From CAIWHR01 sp963717695 (GTDB taxonomy: Bacteria > Pseudomonadota > Gammaproteobacteria > Burkholderiales > Casimicrobiaceae), in NCBI GenBank assembly GCA_963717695.1, contig CAVQWR010000008.1, positions 1-64,000 of the forward strand: a DNA stretch of 64,000 nucleotides, given 5' to 3'. The notes under the pieces are model-generated. The model saw nothing but the letters and a program-made list of their open reading frames with translations. It had not been told where the DNA came from and did no database searches. The position numbers and the translations under genes are program-made. Below, piece by piece: positions 1 to 11,176 of this stretch; the first letter of the stretch is position 1; every line of letters starts with the position of its first letter.

Positions 1-50
1 TTTTCTGCAAAACAATCATCGTATTGCTCTCAATCCGATGATTGCGACCG

Positions 51-2303
51 ATGAATGCCATCGTCTCAGACACAAAGGCACGTCTCGAAATTGGGAACGC
101 CTTTCGTGCCCAAGGCAGGCTCGGCGACGCCATCGACGCCTATTCCAAGGCGCTCGGCGTGGAACCCGATCTCGCCGAGGCGCACAACTCCCTTGGGGCG
201 CTCTACTCTTCCGTGGGCCGAATGGACGACGCGGTAGGAGCTTCCAGGATGGCCTTGTCGTCAAATCCGAGTATTGGTCCATGCCTTGCAAAACCTCGGC
301 GTGGCACTACACATGCAAGGTCATGCGCAATTTAGCCGCTGACGCGTACGTCGAAGAGCTGTCCGTGAATCCCGGCAATGCCGAGATCCACAACAACTGG
401 GGACCATCCTCGCGTCGCGCGGACACATCGACGACGCCATCGATCATTTTCGCGCCCGCGATTGGATTGCGGCCCAGCCTTGACAACACCCACGTCAACC
501 TCGGTAACGCATTGCAGGATCGCAGGGAGTTAGGACGCACCGCCGAAAGCTATGCAGAGGCAGTGGAGAGTAACCCAAGGAATGCCGTCGCCCATAACAA
601 CCTTGGTGCTGCATTGAACAAGCTCAAGCAAGCCAACTAAGCAATTTCGTGCTGCATGCGGGCCCTTAGGCTAGGCGGACGCGCCGGAATTCAAGGCAAA
701 TTTTGTCGAATGCATTAGGAACAGCTCGCGTCGGGCGATAGACGACGATTTCCGAGATTTGGTCATTCGCGCGGATCTCCAAGCCATGGGCCTGGCAATC
801 CGAGTTGACAAACTTCGCGACGGACCTGATCAGAACCGATGCAGGCATCAATGCCGCGATCTTGCGCGCGGCGGCGGCATGGCCCCGTCGTCTCGACGCG
901 AGCGAACTCCTTTCCGGATTGCGGCCTTGCCGTCCTGTCAGACAACCCGCTGCTTCGGGCAATGCTCGAAAACGGTCCCGTCTGCGACATCGAGATGGAG
1001 AGACTCGTAACCACGGTCCGTAGCATCGTGCTCGACCGAGACGATCGAATCGGCGGCCGACGGGTTTCGCCAGCAGGCTCCGCTCGATTTCTACTGTGCA
1101 ATGACCAGGCAGTGTTTTATAAACGAATATGTATTTGCATGCGACTCCGCCAGACTGCAGCTGGGCAAATTGTGGCTGAAGGACCGGCTCGTCGAAGCCA
1201 TCGAATCGGCCGGACAATTCCCGAGCTATGGATCGCCTCCGTCGGCGGCTTATTGGCCGTTGTCGACGATCCCAGCCGCAGCAACACTTCTCGAGCAGTC
1301 ATGGCCTGGCTCGATTGCCGCGTTGCTGGTGCAGCAGATCGTCGAGCCGCTACGAAGAGCGTCGACTGCGTGCAGACATGCCCAGGCTGACCGCGATCGC
1401 CGATGGCGTCACCAGATCAGTTCTCCAGCAATATGACAAGAATCCATATCCACGGTGGATCAACCTTCCAGCGCCCGGCAAGCCAATTTCATTTGACGGC
1501 TTCCTGCGCCGGGACCTTTGTCCCGTCATTTCGGCCTTTGGAAGAGGCTGGGAGCATTGATATCCTCATCGCGGGATGCGGCACAGGATTGGAATTCATT
1601 GCCGCCGCGCAGCGCTTTCCAGAAAGCCGTGTGCTCGCGATCGACTTGAGCTTGTCGAGCCTTTGTTATGCCAAACGGAAGACCCAGGAACTCCTAAAAA
1701 AGAATGTCGAATACGCGCAGGCGGACATCATGCAACTGGGTTCGATTGGACAACGGTTCGACGTCATCATGTCCATGGGCGTCTTGCATCGCCTCAGGAG
1801 GACCCCTTTGGCCGGGTTGCGGGAAATGGAATCGGTTCCTTCAGGCCGGGAGGGGTCATGCGGGCTGCGGCCTGTTGCAGCAAATAGGCGCGGGAGGCAG
1901 TGGTTGCCGCTTCAGGATCGGATCGAAGCCGGTGGGTACGCGCCGAATGCCAACGACATTCGCCGATTCCGGCAGGATCTTATCCTTGGTGGAATGGATG
2001 ACCGGTGCCGGCCCCTGGCCCACCTTCGGATTTGCACCAGAGCGAATGCCACAACCTCTTGTTTCACGTTCAGGAACATCGATTTACCATCCCGCAACTC
2101 AAATCTATGCTCGCAGAAGCAGGTCTGCCATTTTCTTGGATTTGCCCGATCTCGGCGCGACAGTAATCGATGAATACATGGCACAGTTCAGCGAGGAGCC
2201 ATTTCGCACCAATCTCGATTACTGGCACTATTTCGAAACTGAATTCGCCCAAACATTCATCGGTATGTACAAATTCTGGGTCCAAAAAACAGATGTACGC
2301 TGA
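51..2303 (+). CDS. TPR-repeat protein fused to a SAM-dependent methyltransferase (frameshifted)
   Basis: One long gene read across several frames. Bases 51-640 encode tetratricopeptide repeats (for example DAIDAYSKALGVEPDLAEAH, then NPRNAVAHNNLGAALNKL). Bases 660-1430 encode a helical middle region with phrases I know from this TPR-methyltransferase family (QCFINEYVFA, then NPYPRW). A class I methyltransferase domain follows near 1555-1770, with the SAM motif IAGCGTG. The protein ends near FWVQK at 2290. At least six shifts break it, so no single frame exceeds about 250 codons. ATG at 51 is preferred over TTG at 42; neither has a clear ribosome binding site. Relatives often sit in polysaccharide or flagellin/pilin modification loci. 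The methyl acceptor is unknown. It could be a real pseudogene, but equally broken housekeeping genes nearby favour sequencing error. Confidence 0.72.
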
Positions 2304-2496
2304 CACGCGGGTCGCTCGCTCCATTCGGACATGCCTGAAGGGCGGCATCACGCCAAGAACATCGCCTGCCCCCACGACACCGTTCGGACAAATGAAGCCG
2401 CAAGCCAGCGACGGTCTGGCGCAATAGCGCGGGGGAGAATTCGCACCCTCGGACGGTTGCGTGCCCGGCGACAGGTCGATTTGACGGGAGGACCGC

Positions 2497-3588
2497 ATGG
2501 AGACATCCATTTCCGGAACCAAGCCGATCCAAAGTAGATGGGATTTCGATACGCCGAAGATCAGTTGATGCTCTGTTGAGGCAAATGTTCAATGCAATGC
2601 ATACAATGGAACCCGACAATTTCGACGCCGAGCGTTATCGCGGGGTGCCGAGCAACGCGTTCTTTGTCGATGATCACGCAAAATATTTTCAGCTATGTCC
2701 TTTCGAACATTGATCGGTTCTTCCATGCCCGGAACCTGTTTCAGGACGACGCTTCGCGAGCGCTGTTCGACCGATTGATTCTGTTTCGGACGCTCGGACA
2801 TCTGACACGTGCGCCTTCCGTTCAACACGCCCGAGAATCGTGCGCAGATCCAGGTGGCCGGGAAACGTGGAAGGTGACGGACACGCAGGACATCGGACCA
2901 TTTGGTCCGCTTGCGATCTACCTGGTGCCGTCAGAGGAACGGGATATCCGAATCAAGGGCTGGAAGGAGAATGTGACCTGGACATTTCTTTTACCGGCAA
3001 TACTTCTTTTCGCGAGGCACCGTCGAGATCAAACCGATGCTCGGGGACATCGTCATCGATGCCGGCGGATGTTTGGGCGACACGGCGCTAGGATTTGCGG
3101 ATGCCGTGGGACAACGAGGACACGTCCACGTCTTCGACCCGTTGCCGACGCACTGCGTGATTATGCATCAGGCGGTCGCGATCGATCCCAATTGGAGGCG
3201 AGGATCTCGATACATCCGCACGGGCTTGCCGATCACATCAATGACGTCGAACCGCCGCCAACGGATGGTCAGATCAATCCCGGCGCGCGGCTGGCCGAGA
3301 CCGGCATTCCGGTGCTCACCATCGACGAGGCGGTCCGGCGTTTTGGCATTCCAGCGGATTGACTTCATCAAGATGGACATTGAGGGTTGCGGACTACGAG
3401 GCATTGCGCGGGGCGGAGTCATCGATCCAACGCTGGGAGTCCCCAGGCTTGCGATCTCTCTTTATCATCGACCCGAGGACTTCTTTGCAATACCCGAATG
3501 GATAAATGCACTCGGACTTGGCTACCGGCTATTTCTCGACCACTACAGCATCCATCAAGAAGAGACCGTTTTGTACGCCACGTTGTAG
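2497..3588 (+). CDS. FkbM-family SAM-dependent methyltransferase (frameshifted)
   Basis: Read across three frames. The SAM-binding stretch is GDIVIDAGGCLGDTALGFAD near 3040-3100. The FkbM signature LTIDEAVRRFGI followed by DFIKMDIEG lies near 3315-3390. The last part, ending ETVLYATL at 3588, is in one frame. ATG 2497 follows a good GGGAGG site seven bases upstream and begins METSISGTKPIQ. FkbM proteins O-methylate sugars, lipids or other small molecules. The gene lies 193 bp after the TPR-methyltransferase on the same strand, so the two may share a role in surface glycan modification, but the substrate cannot be read from sequence. Shifts occur near 2570, 2700, 2830, 2995, 3250 and 3360. Confidence 0.72.
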
Positions 3589-3730
3589 TAGACCTCTGGT
3601 ACCAATGGCGAGTCGAGATAACGCCGCGACCCGGTCATTGATCCATGTCCCGCTGATCTTTCAACGCGGTCCAGGAGAGAACAATGAGCGCAGGGATCGC
3701 GCCGCGTGGGAAAAGGCAATGCGGCCGAAT

Positions 3731-4404
3731 TCATAGGAGCCCGCGTTCCGCGAACGACGTGATGCCCGCCGGCAACGACGAAGTGGTCGAGGGTGCGGAT
3801 GTCGACCAGCGCCAGCGCCTGCTTCAGCGCCTGGGTGAGGAGCTCGTCGGCGCGGCTCGGCTCGGCGACCCCCGAGGGATGGTTGTGCGCGAAGATCATG
3901 GCCGCGGCGTTGCGCGCCAGCGCCGCCTTGACGACCTCGCGCGGATAGACGCTGGTCTGCGCGAGCGTGCCGCGGAACAGCTCCTCGGCCGCGAGCAGCC
4001 GGTTCTGGCTGTCGAGAAAGAGGCCGACGAAGACCTCGCAGGGCCGCGCGGCGAGCGTGAGGCGCAGGTAGTCGCGCACCGCCTGCGGCGAGACGAGCGC
4101 GTCGCGCTCGCGCGCCTGCTCGGTGAGCGAGCGCCGGGCGAGCTCGGTGGCGGCTGCGAACGTCGCCGCTTGCGCGGGGCCGAAGCCCGGCACCGCGGCG
4201 ATGGCGCCACCGGCGCGCGCACAGCAGCGCCGCAAGGCCGCCGAAGCGAGCGATGAGATCGCGTGCAAGCTCGAGCGCGTCGCGTCCCGCGGCACCCGTG
4301 CGCAGCAGCAACGCGAGGAGCTCGGCATCGGACAGCGCCGCCGCGCCCTTCGACAGCAGGCGCTCCCGCGGGCGTTCCTGATGCGGCCAGTGGCGAAGTC
4401 GCAT
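3731..4404 (-). CDS. radC: RadC/JAMM-domain protein (frameshifted)
   Basis: About 224 residues, the usual RadC length. The N-terminal part has RPRERLLSKGAAALSDAELL and a helix-hairpin-helix-like stretch (PGFGPAQAATFAAATELARR). The C-terminal JAMM-type metal site is HNHPSGVAEPSRAD, with the two His and the Asp kept. The natural end FAERGLL-stop falls at 3731-3733. Shifts lie near 4215 (before GGAIAAVPGFG) and near 3765 (after GGHHVV). It diverges from coaBC, the common arrangement in Proteobacteria. RadC proteins carry a historical DNA-repair label, but their activity is not established. Identification is firm. Confidence 0.9.
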
Positions 4405-4496
4405 GGCGATCCCTCGTGGTGCGCCGTGCCGGGCATGATCCGTGCATGCGGGGCAGTGTAAACTTCGCTCACTTCGAGAACGTATCGGCAGGAAGG

Positions 4497-5725
4497 ATGA
4501 CCGCCACTCCCGGGAAATCGCTCGGCCGCGTCGTCCTCGGCATCACCGGCGGCATCGCCGCGTACAAGGCCGCCGAGCTCACGCGCCTGCTCGTCAAGGC
4601 CGGCATCGCGTCGACGTCGTGATGACCGACGGGCGCCTGCCAGTTCATCACGCCGATGACGCTGCAGGCGCTGTCCGGCCATCCGGTGCTGACCGATCTG
4701 TGGGAGTCCGGGCGCGCCAACGGCATGGGCCACATCGACCTGTCGCGCGGCGCCGATGCGATCGTCGTCGCGCCCGGCCTCGGCGGATTTCATCGCCAAG
4801 GTCGCGCACGGTCATCGCCGACGATCTGCTGTCGACGCTGACCCTCGCGCGCGAGTGCCCGCTGCTCGTCGCGCCGGCGATGAACCGGCAGATGTGGGCG
4901 AACGCGGCCACCCAGCGCAACGTCGCGCAGCTCGTCGCCGACGGCGTGACGATCCTGGGCCCCGGCATCGGCGATCAGGCGTGCGGCGAAACCGGCGAAG
5001 GCCGGATGCTGGAGCCCGAGGAGATCTTCGCCGCGCTCGTCGCGTGGGCGCAGCCGAAGCTCCTCGCGGGCAAGCGCGTGCTGGTGACGGCCGGGCCGAC
5101 GTTCGAGGCGATCGATCCCGTGCGCGGCATCACCAACTCGAGCTCGGGCAAGATGGGCTTCGCGATCGCGCAGGCCGCCGCCGAGGCCGGCGCCAGCGTC
5201 ACGCTGGTCAGCGGGCCGACGGCGCTCGCCGACGCCCGGCGGGCGTCGCGCGCGTCGACGTCACCAGCGCCGCCGAGATGGCGGCTGCCGTCGACAGCGC
5301 GTCGGCGGCGCGCGACGTCTTCATCGCCGTCGCCGCGGTCGCCGATTACACGCCGCGCGAAAGCGCCCCGCAGAAGATCAAGAAGAACGGCGCGCCGCTG
5401 ACGCTCGCGCTCGAAGCCCACCGTCGACATCCTCGCCACCGTCGCCGCGCGCCGCAACGCGCCGTACTGCGTCGGCTTCGCCGCCGAGAGCCACGACGTC
5501 GAGCGCCACGCCGAGGAAAAGCGCCGGCGCAAGAAGGTGCCGCTGCTCGTCGCCAATCGCGCGCAGGACGCGTTCGGCCGCGACGACAACGAAGTGGTGC
5601 TGCTCGACGACGCGGGCGCGCATCCGCTGCCGCGCATGGACAAGCTCGCGCTCGCGCGCCGGCTCGTCGCGGAAATCGCGCGACGACTCCCGGCGACGCG
5701 GTCGAGCAAGGGCCGACAGAAATGA
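4497..5725 (+). CDS. coaBC: Bifunctional phosphopantothenoylcysteine decarboxylase / phosphopantothenate-cysteine ligase (frameshifted)
   Basis: Makes 4'-phosphopantetheine for coenzyme A in two cytosolic steps. The flavin-binding CoaC half shows GITGGIAAYKAAELTRLL at the start and PAMNRQMW near 4880. The CoaB half shows VTAGPTFEAIDPVRGITN and SSGKMGFAIAQAAAEAG near 5085-5190, then KIKKNG and, at the end, VPLLVANRAQDAFG. The chain moves through frames at about 4615, 4635, 4785, 4815, 5240 and 5420. At 4630 an extra G turns GGC into GGG; near 4780 and 4813 single inserted bases are evident. CoaBC is essential in most bacteria, so this number of lesions argues for base-calling error. The stop overlaps the dut start (ATGA). 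Confidence 0.93.
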
Positions 5726-6185
5726 CGAAGGAGACTGCGCGCATCGCGCTCAAGGTCCTGGACGAGCGCATGCGCGCGCAGCCTGCCGGCGTACGCGACG
5801 CCGGGATCGGCCGGGATGGACCTGCGCGCGTGCATCGACGCGCCGCTGACGCTGGCACCCGGCCAGGTCGAGCTCGTGCCGACCGGCATCGCGATCCACA
5901 TCGCCGACCCGGCGCTCGCCGCGATGATCCTGCCGCGCTCGGGGCTCGGCCACAAGCACGGGATCGTGCTCGGCAATCTCGTCGGCCTCATCGATTCCGA
6001 TTACCAGGGCCAGCTGATGGTGAGCTGCTGGAACCGCGGCAGCTATCACTACGCGCTGCAGCCGATGGAGCGCCTCGCGCAGCTCGTGATCGTGCCGGTC
6101 GTCAGGGCGGTGTTCGACGTCGTCGACGATTTCGCGGAATCGGAGCGCGGGAGCGGCGGGTTTGGGCAGCAGCGGCAAAGGCTGA
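5722..6185 (+). CDS. dut: dUTP diphosphatase (frameshifted)
   Basis: Hydrolyses dUTP to dUMP, protecting DNA from uracil and feeding dTMP synthesis. The trimeric dUTPase motifs are present: GMDLRAC (motif 1), PRSGLG (motif 2), GLIDSDYQGQLMVSCWNRG (motif 3), RLAQLVIVPV (motif 4). The terminal glycine-rich motif 5 is recovered only if one G is removed from the run at 6164-6166, giving GFGSSGKG-stop at 6183-6185. Without that correction the frame runs on to 6205 with an unrelated tail. A second shift lies near 5790, before the GMDLRAC motif. ATG 5722 overlaps the coaBC stop, indicating translational coupling. Confidence 0.92.
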
Positions 6186-6195
6186 GCGCACAGTC

Positions 6196-7365
6196 ATGGC
6201 ACTGACAAAGACAATCCGGACGCAGCGGACCTCGCGATAAACGGCGCCCCGCCCCTTTTCGCCGAGCCGGTTCACGTGGGCCGCCCGAACATCGGCAATC
6301 GCGCGCGATTCCTGGAGCGTGTCAACGGCATGCTCGATCGGCGCTGGCTGTCGAATGACGGGCCGTTGCTCAAGGAATTCGAGAAGCGCATCGCCGAGTT
6401 CCTCGGCGTGCGCCATTGCATTGCCATGTGCAACGGAACCATCGCGCTGGAGATTCCACGCGGGCGCTCGAGCTCCGCGGTGAGGTTATCGTTCCGTCGT
6501 ACACATTCGTGGCGACTGCCCATGCGCTGCAGTGGCAGGATATCACGCCGATCTTCGCTGACATTGATCCGGTCACTCAGAATCTGGATCCGCGGCCGTG
6601 CGGCGATGATTACGCCGAAGACAACAGGAATTGTGGGAGTTCACCTCTGGGGGCGCGCCGCGCCGGTGGCAGAGTTGCCGCCATCGCCGCTGAGCACGGG
6701 TTGAAGCTCATGTTCGACGCCTCGCATGGTTTCGGATGCACGCTCGGAGGACGTCCTCTCGGCAATTTCGGCGCCTGCGAAGTCTTCAGCTTTCATGCGA
6801 CGAAGTTCTTCAACACGTTCGAAGGCGGCGCCGTAGTCACCAAAGATGATGCGCTTGCCAAGAAGATGCGACTGATGCGCAACTTCGGGTTCTCGGATAC
6901 GACAATGTCATTACCCTGGAACCAACGGCAAGATGACGAGATCGCCGCGGCGATGGGCCTCACCAACTTCGAGCAGCTGGATGAATTTGGAAATCAATCG
7001 CCGAAACTACGAAGCTATAGAGCCGGGATTTCCAATATTCCCGGATTATCGTTGTTGGATTACGACGTCAACGAGCGCAACAATTTTCAATACGTCGTCC
7101 TTGCGGTGGACGAAGCTTTTGCGCAGCCGAGGGATCGAATCGTTGCTACGCTGCACGCGGAAAACGTCCTCGCTCGTCGTTACTTCTGGCCGGGGTGCCA
7201 CGGATGGAACCGTACCGCTCCTGCTATCCGCATGCGGGGCTCGTGCTGCCGGCGACCAAACGGGTTGCCAATTCGGTGATTGTCATGCCGACCGGCACGG
7301 CGACAGGAAAGGAGATACTCGGCATTCTCTCGATCTTGCGCGTCATCGCATCGGGAGCCTCCTAG
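6196..7365 (+). CDS. DegT/DnrJ/EryC1-family PLP-dependent sugar aminotransferase (frameshifted)
   Basis: About 390 residues when frames are joined. The N-terminal RPNIGNRARFLERVNGMLDR leads to FLGVRHCIAMCNGTIALEI, a typical fold-type I start. EVIVPSYTFVATAHALQW and FDASHGFGC follow. The PLP lysine lies in SFHATKFFNTFEGGAVVT. The end is SVIVMPTGTATGKE..ILSIL with stop at 7363. ATG 6196 is chosen because one missing A near 6213 restores an open frame into the conserved part. The family transaminates keto-sugar nucleotides such as dTDP-4-keto-6-deoxyhexoses to amino sugars used in surface polysaccharides. That fits its position at the edge of the glycan region. It begins 10 bp after dut and may be read through from coaBC-dut. 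Exact sugar unknown. Confidence 0.85.
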
Positions 7366-7462
7366 GCGGCTGCGCTAGCGCGACGGCGCCTCGAAAATCG
7401 AGACGTTCATGCAGGCGCACGGCGCCGACTCCCGGCACGGCTGGGACCGGCGGCCTGCCGCC

Positions 7463-8792
7463 TCAGATCACGTCGAAGCCAACGAAGTCCTGCGTACCAT
7501 CCGGGCGGAAACCGCATGCCAGCGCGCATGCATCGACGACTGCCATGACCTGCTCGACATAGCGTTTCACGGTCAGAGTTCACGCATTTGACGGCCTCGT
7601 CGAGGCCCATTTCAACGGTTTCGGAGGGCCGTACCAACGCCTGTTCGACACATTTCCGAATCGAGACGGGCGTGAACTGGAATGTGAACGTGGAAGCTCG
7701 GTGGAAGTTGCCGTATAGACTCAGTGCGATTAGTCAGGAATGCCGTGTGGCGGCCGGCGGCGCGGAGTGCCCGGTCATGCGGGCCGCGCTGGGTATTGGG
7801 TGACATGTCGACGATTGCGAGCGACTCGTCGAGCAGTTTCCGCGTCCTGCCATAATCCGCGTCGGGGTCGTACTTCGCCCGTCGCCCGGAAAAGTCGACG
7901 TGATCCCAGTAGTCGCCGCGGATCGTCACCGGCAAATCCAGAATGCTGCGAGCGATCATCGTGCTCTTGCGCCGGCGCATGTGATCGTCGATCTGTGCCG
8001 TAAGGTAGAATATGAGCCGGCGATTTTCCGACAGGTCGATCCCCAGTCGATCAAAGTACCGTGTCAGCACCGCAATGGGATCAAATGCGACATCCAGGTT
8101 CGCATCGGACTCTTCTGCTACAGCCTGCAGGGCCTTGAATATCTCCGGCGGCAGGCTCTTGCGCCAGTAATCAGCGAGCCGATCGGGGCAATTGCCGTTC
8201 TTCGGGAAGATGACGGTTCCGGCCGCCTTGGCGTGGACATCGACCGACTCCCGTGGCAACGCATCGAACGGAAAAAGAGGAAGCGTCAGGCTGGGCGCCT
8301 TTGGTTCGAGCCAGTTGAGGAAGAATTCGTGATGTTCAACGTGGCCGTACGCATTGATTGAATTGGCAAGAGGTTGAATATGCGGGCCGGTGACAGGCCG
8401 GCACATCGCGATAGCCGCATGACAGGGATTCCCGCCGCCGCCCATGGGCTGGTTGTCAGTCCACCGTCGGCCCAGAAGAGCTCACCGACGCCAAACGGCG
8501 AAAATGCGAACCAGATCGGCGTGTCAGCGAGCAAGTCGAACTTCGCACGCAAATCCGGTTCCTGCAGGTCTATCACGGCAAGGCCATCGCAATATGGCCG
8601 CAATGGCTCCATCATCTCCAGCACGTGCTCCTTGACCGCATTGCCGCGACTCATCGACACCAGAGCCACGATCGTTCCGCCGCGTCTGTACCTGAGTTTC
8701 GGAAGCGGCCGAGATCCTTCCGGTTTAACCGCGCCGCTTTCTTGCGGTGCGTTCGAACGGGACGTCAGGTCTTTTAGGATTGAAAACAGCAC
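7463..8792 (-). CDS. CgeB/group-1-like glycosyltransferase, last gene of the minus-strand glycan cassette (frameshifted)
   Basis: About 440 residues. It starts at GTG 8792 behind a GAGGA site. The middle half is continuous: KAAGTVIFPKNGNC, LPPEIFKALQAVAEE, RYFDRLGIDLSENRRLIFYL. Near the C-terminus IVDMSPNTQRGPHDRALRAA resembles the nucleotide-sugar end of Spore-protein-YkvP/CgeB-like transferases, where a conserved acidic or polar loop is followed by R.AA.G. A last shift near 7580 leads to ALACGFRPDGTQDFVGFDVI and the stop at 7463. The family assignment is by resemblance only and the donor sugar is unknown. It runs convergently into the DegT aminotransferase, leaving 97 bp between them with no obvious terminator. 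Further shifts lie near 8340-8440. Confidence 0.55.
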
Positions 8793-8993
8793 GCCATTTT
8801 CCTCAATGTCGCATGGATCCGATCGTCGTGTTCGCCATCATCGCCTGGCGTACGTGCTCTCGTGGCTATACGGTGCCTATGCATCGACGCGAGACAGGCA
8901 CTTCAGCACACGCCTGCTCGGACGTTACCGGCGTCGACCGCCGCAATCGAACTGCGCCTCCTGCCGGTCGTGCCGATCCACTCACTGTGGGGT

Positions 8994-9742
8994 CTAGTAT
9001 CGGGCATGCAAAAAATTCGGCCGGGCGCAGACCGCATAGATGCTGGCGGAGAGATCCGGATATGTCTTTGCGAGTTCATGGCACGCGTCGAGATATGGCA
9101 CACCAACGAGCCCTTGTGCCAATGCCTGGTCGAACTGATAATTTGCAAGCGGCTTCACGAGCACGCCCCCGTAGGCTTCGATATTGCATTTCGCCTTCCG
9201 CAGGTGCGACAGCAGGACGTCCATGGAGTATGTTCGGCGGTGCCCATGCTCCCTCTCCGCGGGCGTCACTGCGGCGTGATACTCGACCAGTCCCATCTTC
9301 ACGGCGATCTGCCGGGAAAGGGCATTGGCGTTGGGCACCGCAACGAACAGCCGACCTTCAGGGGCTAGCCAATCGAGCACCTTCGCCAAGATAGCCACAG
9401 GATCATCGAGGTGTTCCAAAGTATGGACAAGGAAGATGTTGTCGAATTCTGCCGACAGGCTGACCGATTCGAAACGGTCGGTGATCACATTCACCTTTCC
9501 GGGAAAACGATCGCGCACCAATTCCGCCAGCTCACTCGCCGCCTCGACGACCGTCACCGCATCGAAGATTCGAGAATCTGCTCCGTCATGTCCCCCTTGA
9601 AGCAGCCGAGCTCAAGCGCCGTTCCGCCGCGTCGCAGATAAGGCTGAAGCGATCGCAGCAGATATCGGCGGATGACGCCGTCGAAATCATAGGCGTATTT
9701 GCGCGCATCGCTATCCTGAAATTCGACATTGTGATTTCTCAT
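8994..9742 (-). CDS. Class I SAM-dependent methyltransferase (frameshifted)
   Basis: About 249 residues. It starts MRNHNVEFQDSDARKYAYDF and carries motif I as ALELGCFKGDMTE. After a shift near 9560 it continues TVVEAASELAELV (acidic motif II) and FDNIFLVHTLEHLDDPVAIL, the standard Methyltransf_11/23 pattern. C-terminal EREHGHRRTYSMDVLLSHL is typical of family members in O-antigen and flagellin-glycan clusters. ATG 9742 overlaps the stop of the upstream GNAT gene (ATGA), so the two are coupled. The likely substrate is a sugar or lipid-linked glycan. This is inferred from the cassette, not from the sequence itself. Confidence 0.8.
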
Positions 9743-10213
9743 CTGGCAGGTCCCTCCGCCTGGCGCCCCATTTTGCCGGGCAACACCGCCCTCATCAAGC
9801 AGAATTCGCCTCGTTCCTCTTCGACCGCAAACCCGAACTTCTCGTACGAGACGGCGCGCCCCTCGTTCCACGGCCGACACCTCGAGCATCACGCTCCGGA
9901 TTCCCTCCCGCTCCAAACTCTCGATGACGCTGTTAAGCAATTTTGTCGCAATCCCGCGGCGCTCGAATCCGGGCAGCACGCTCACGCTGGTGATGTACGC
10001 CGTCGCCCCGGGCACGTCAGTGTAGACAGCAACCAACGCGACCAGCCTCTGCTTCTCCCAGGCTTCGAACGTGCGCGCGCGCGCGCGGATCTTTTCCGCA
10101 TAGGCCGTGATGTTGACGCGTGTGCTCAGTGGGGGCCGGAACCGATCATCGCAACCCTCGAGGTGTTCGCGCACATCGTCCTGCGAACTCTCGTCACGCG
10201 CGAAGCGAAGCAT
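9739..10213 (-). CDS. GNAT-family N-acetyltransferase (frameshifted)
   Basis: About 157 residues. The acetyl-CoA signature is well kept: YITSVSVLPGFERRGIATKLL, where R-R-G-I-A is the pyrophosphate-binding loop. IRSVMLEVSA (motif B start) follows, then after a shift near 9850 the expected NEGAVS..YEKFGF end can be read. The start is ATG 10213, eight bases after the stop of the preceding gene, and the end overlaps the methyltransferase start. Within a sugar-modification cassette it may acetylate an amino sugar, such as a product of an aminotransferase like the one at 6196-7365; that pairing is speculative. Confidence 0.78.
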
Positions 10214-10221
10214 CGCTCGCG

Positions 10222-11176
10222 TCACTCGAGGATGGCAAGCCCGAATCCGTGACGCCCGAACTCGTTGCCGTTGTAGAGCAGGTACACGCGGCCCTCCATC
10301 GAATGCGTGCGGATAGCACATCATGTCCGAGTCCCATGCACCAGCCGTGACGTCGATCCCGGGATTGTCGTCATCCCGAATCCAGTGGCCAGAGTCTCGC
10401 GACACGCGTGGCCGATCCGGTAGCCCCGACCGGGATTGGATCCGAAATCGGTGGACTGCCGGTAGCAGAAGAACATGTGATATTCGCCTTCAATGGGGAT
10501 GACCGTGGGCAGCGCCTGGCTTTCGTCGGGGCCGAGGCGATCGGCACGATTGGCGCGCCACTTCCGTGCTGCCACTCGACGGCCATCCGCTGAGACGGCA
10601 TGGCCGATCTTGTAGGTTCGGTCGGGCGGCGCGTCTTCGAGACGCTCGCTTCCACGCCGTGCCGAAGATGTACCACATGTGATATATGCCGCCGATGACC
10701 CGCACGAAGCCATCGCCAACAAGGAAGGGTTCGTGAAGCGAGGCGGCCAGCACGGGTCCGGCGCCGACGCGCTGGAACGTGAGCCCTTCGTCCTCGCTGA
10801 CGGCGAGGCCGATCGGGTTTCCACCGAGACCGAGACGCGGCGACTCCAGCCGCAGGTGTAGCCGAAGATCCGTCGTCGTGCCGGACGACGTTCATACGGA
10901 AAAATGCCGTGCTCGTCGAACAGCCCCAGCCGCCGAGCGGGATACCGTGTGGTTCGAAACGCGAAGCGACGTGCTCGAAGTCCTTCGTCAAATCGACGAA
11001 GGCAATATGGGCTCAGAAACTTGCCGCCTTCCTGTCGACGGCTCGGGTCGAGAAGTAGATCCGCACGAAGTCCGTCGAAGACGAGGGCCTGGGGCGATTG
11101 GGCGAACTGCGACGCAGCCGTCGGGCAGGCGAACTCCGACGGGTCGAAACCGGCCGAGCTTCTTCCACCGCCTCAT
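10222..11176 (-). CDS. Beta-propeller glycosidase-like protein, second tandem copy (frameshifted)
   Basis: About 318 residues. It opens MRRWKKLGR, matching the first copy's MFVWKKLGK. Later blocks are IYHMWYIFGTAWKR, YKIGHAVSADGRRW, YHMFFCYRQSTDF, GYRIGHA and DDDNPGIDV, then WDSDMMCYPHAF. It ends NGNEFGRHGFGLAILE. Repeated aromatic W/Y plus S-x-DG-x-W blocks are typical of five-bladed propellers in the GH43/GH130-like superfamily. I cannot identify catalytic acids with confidence, so hydrolase, phosphorylase or transferase activity is open. No signal peptide is visible, so it is probably cytosolic, which would suit a biosynthetic rather than degradative role. Shifts near 10340, 10590, 10650, 10860 and 11080. 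Confidence 0.6.

Noticed and set aside
4497..6185. coaBC and dut as pseudogenes
   Set aside because: Both are normally essential, every catalytic motif is readable, and the lesions are single bases in runs; sequencing error is simpler.
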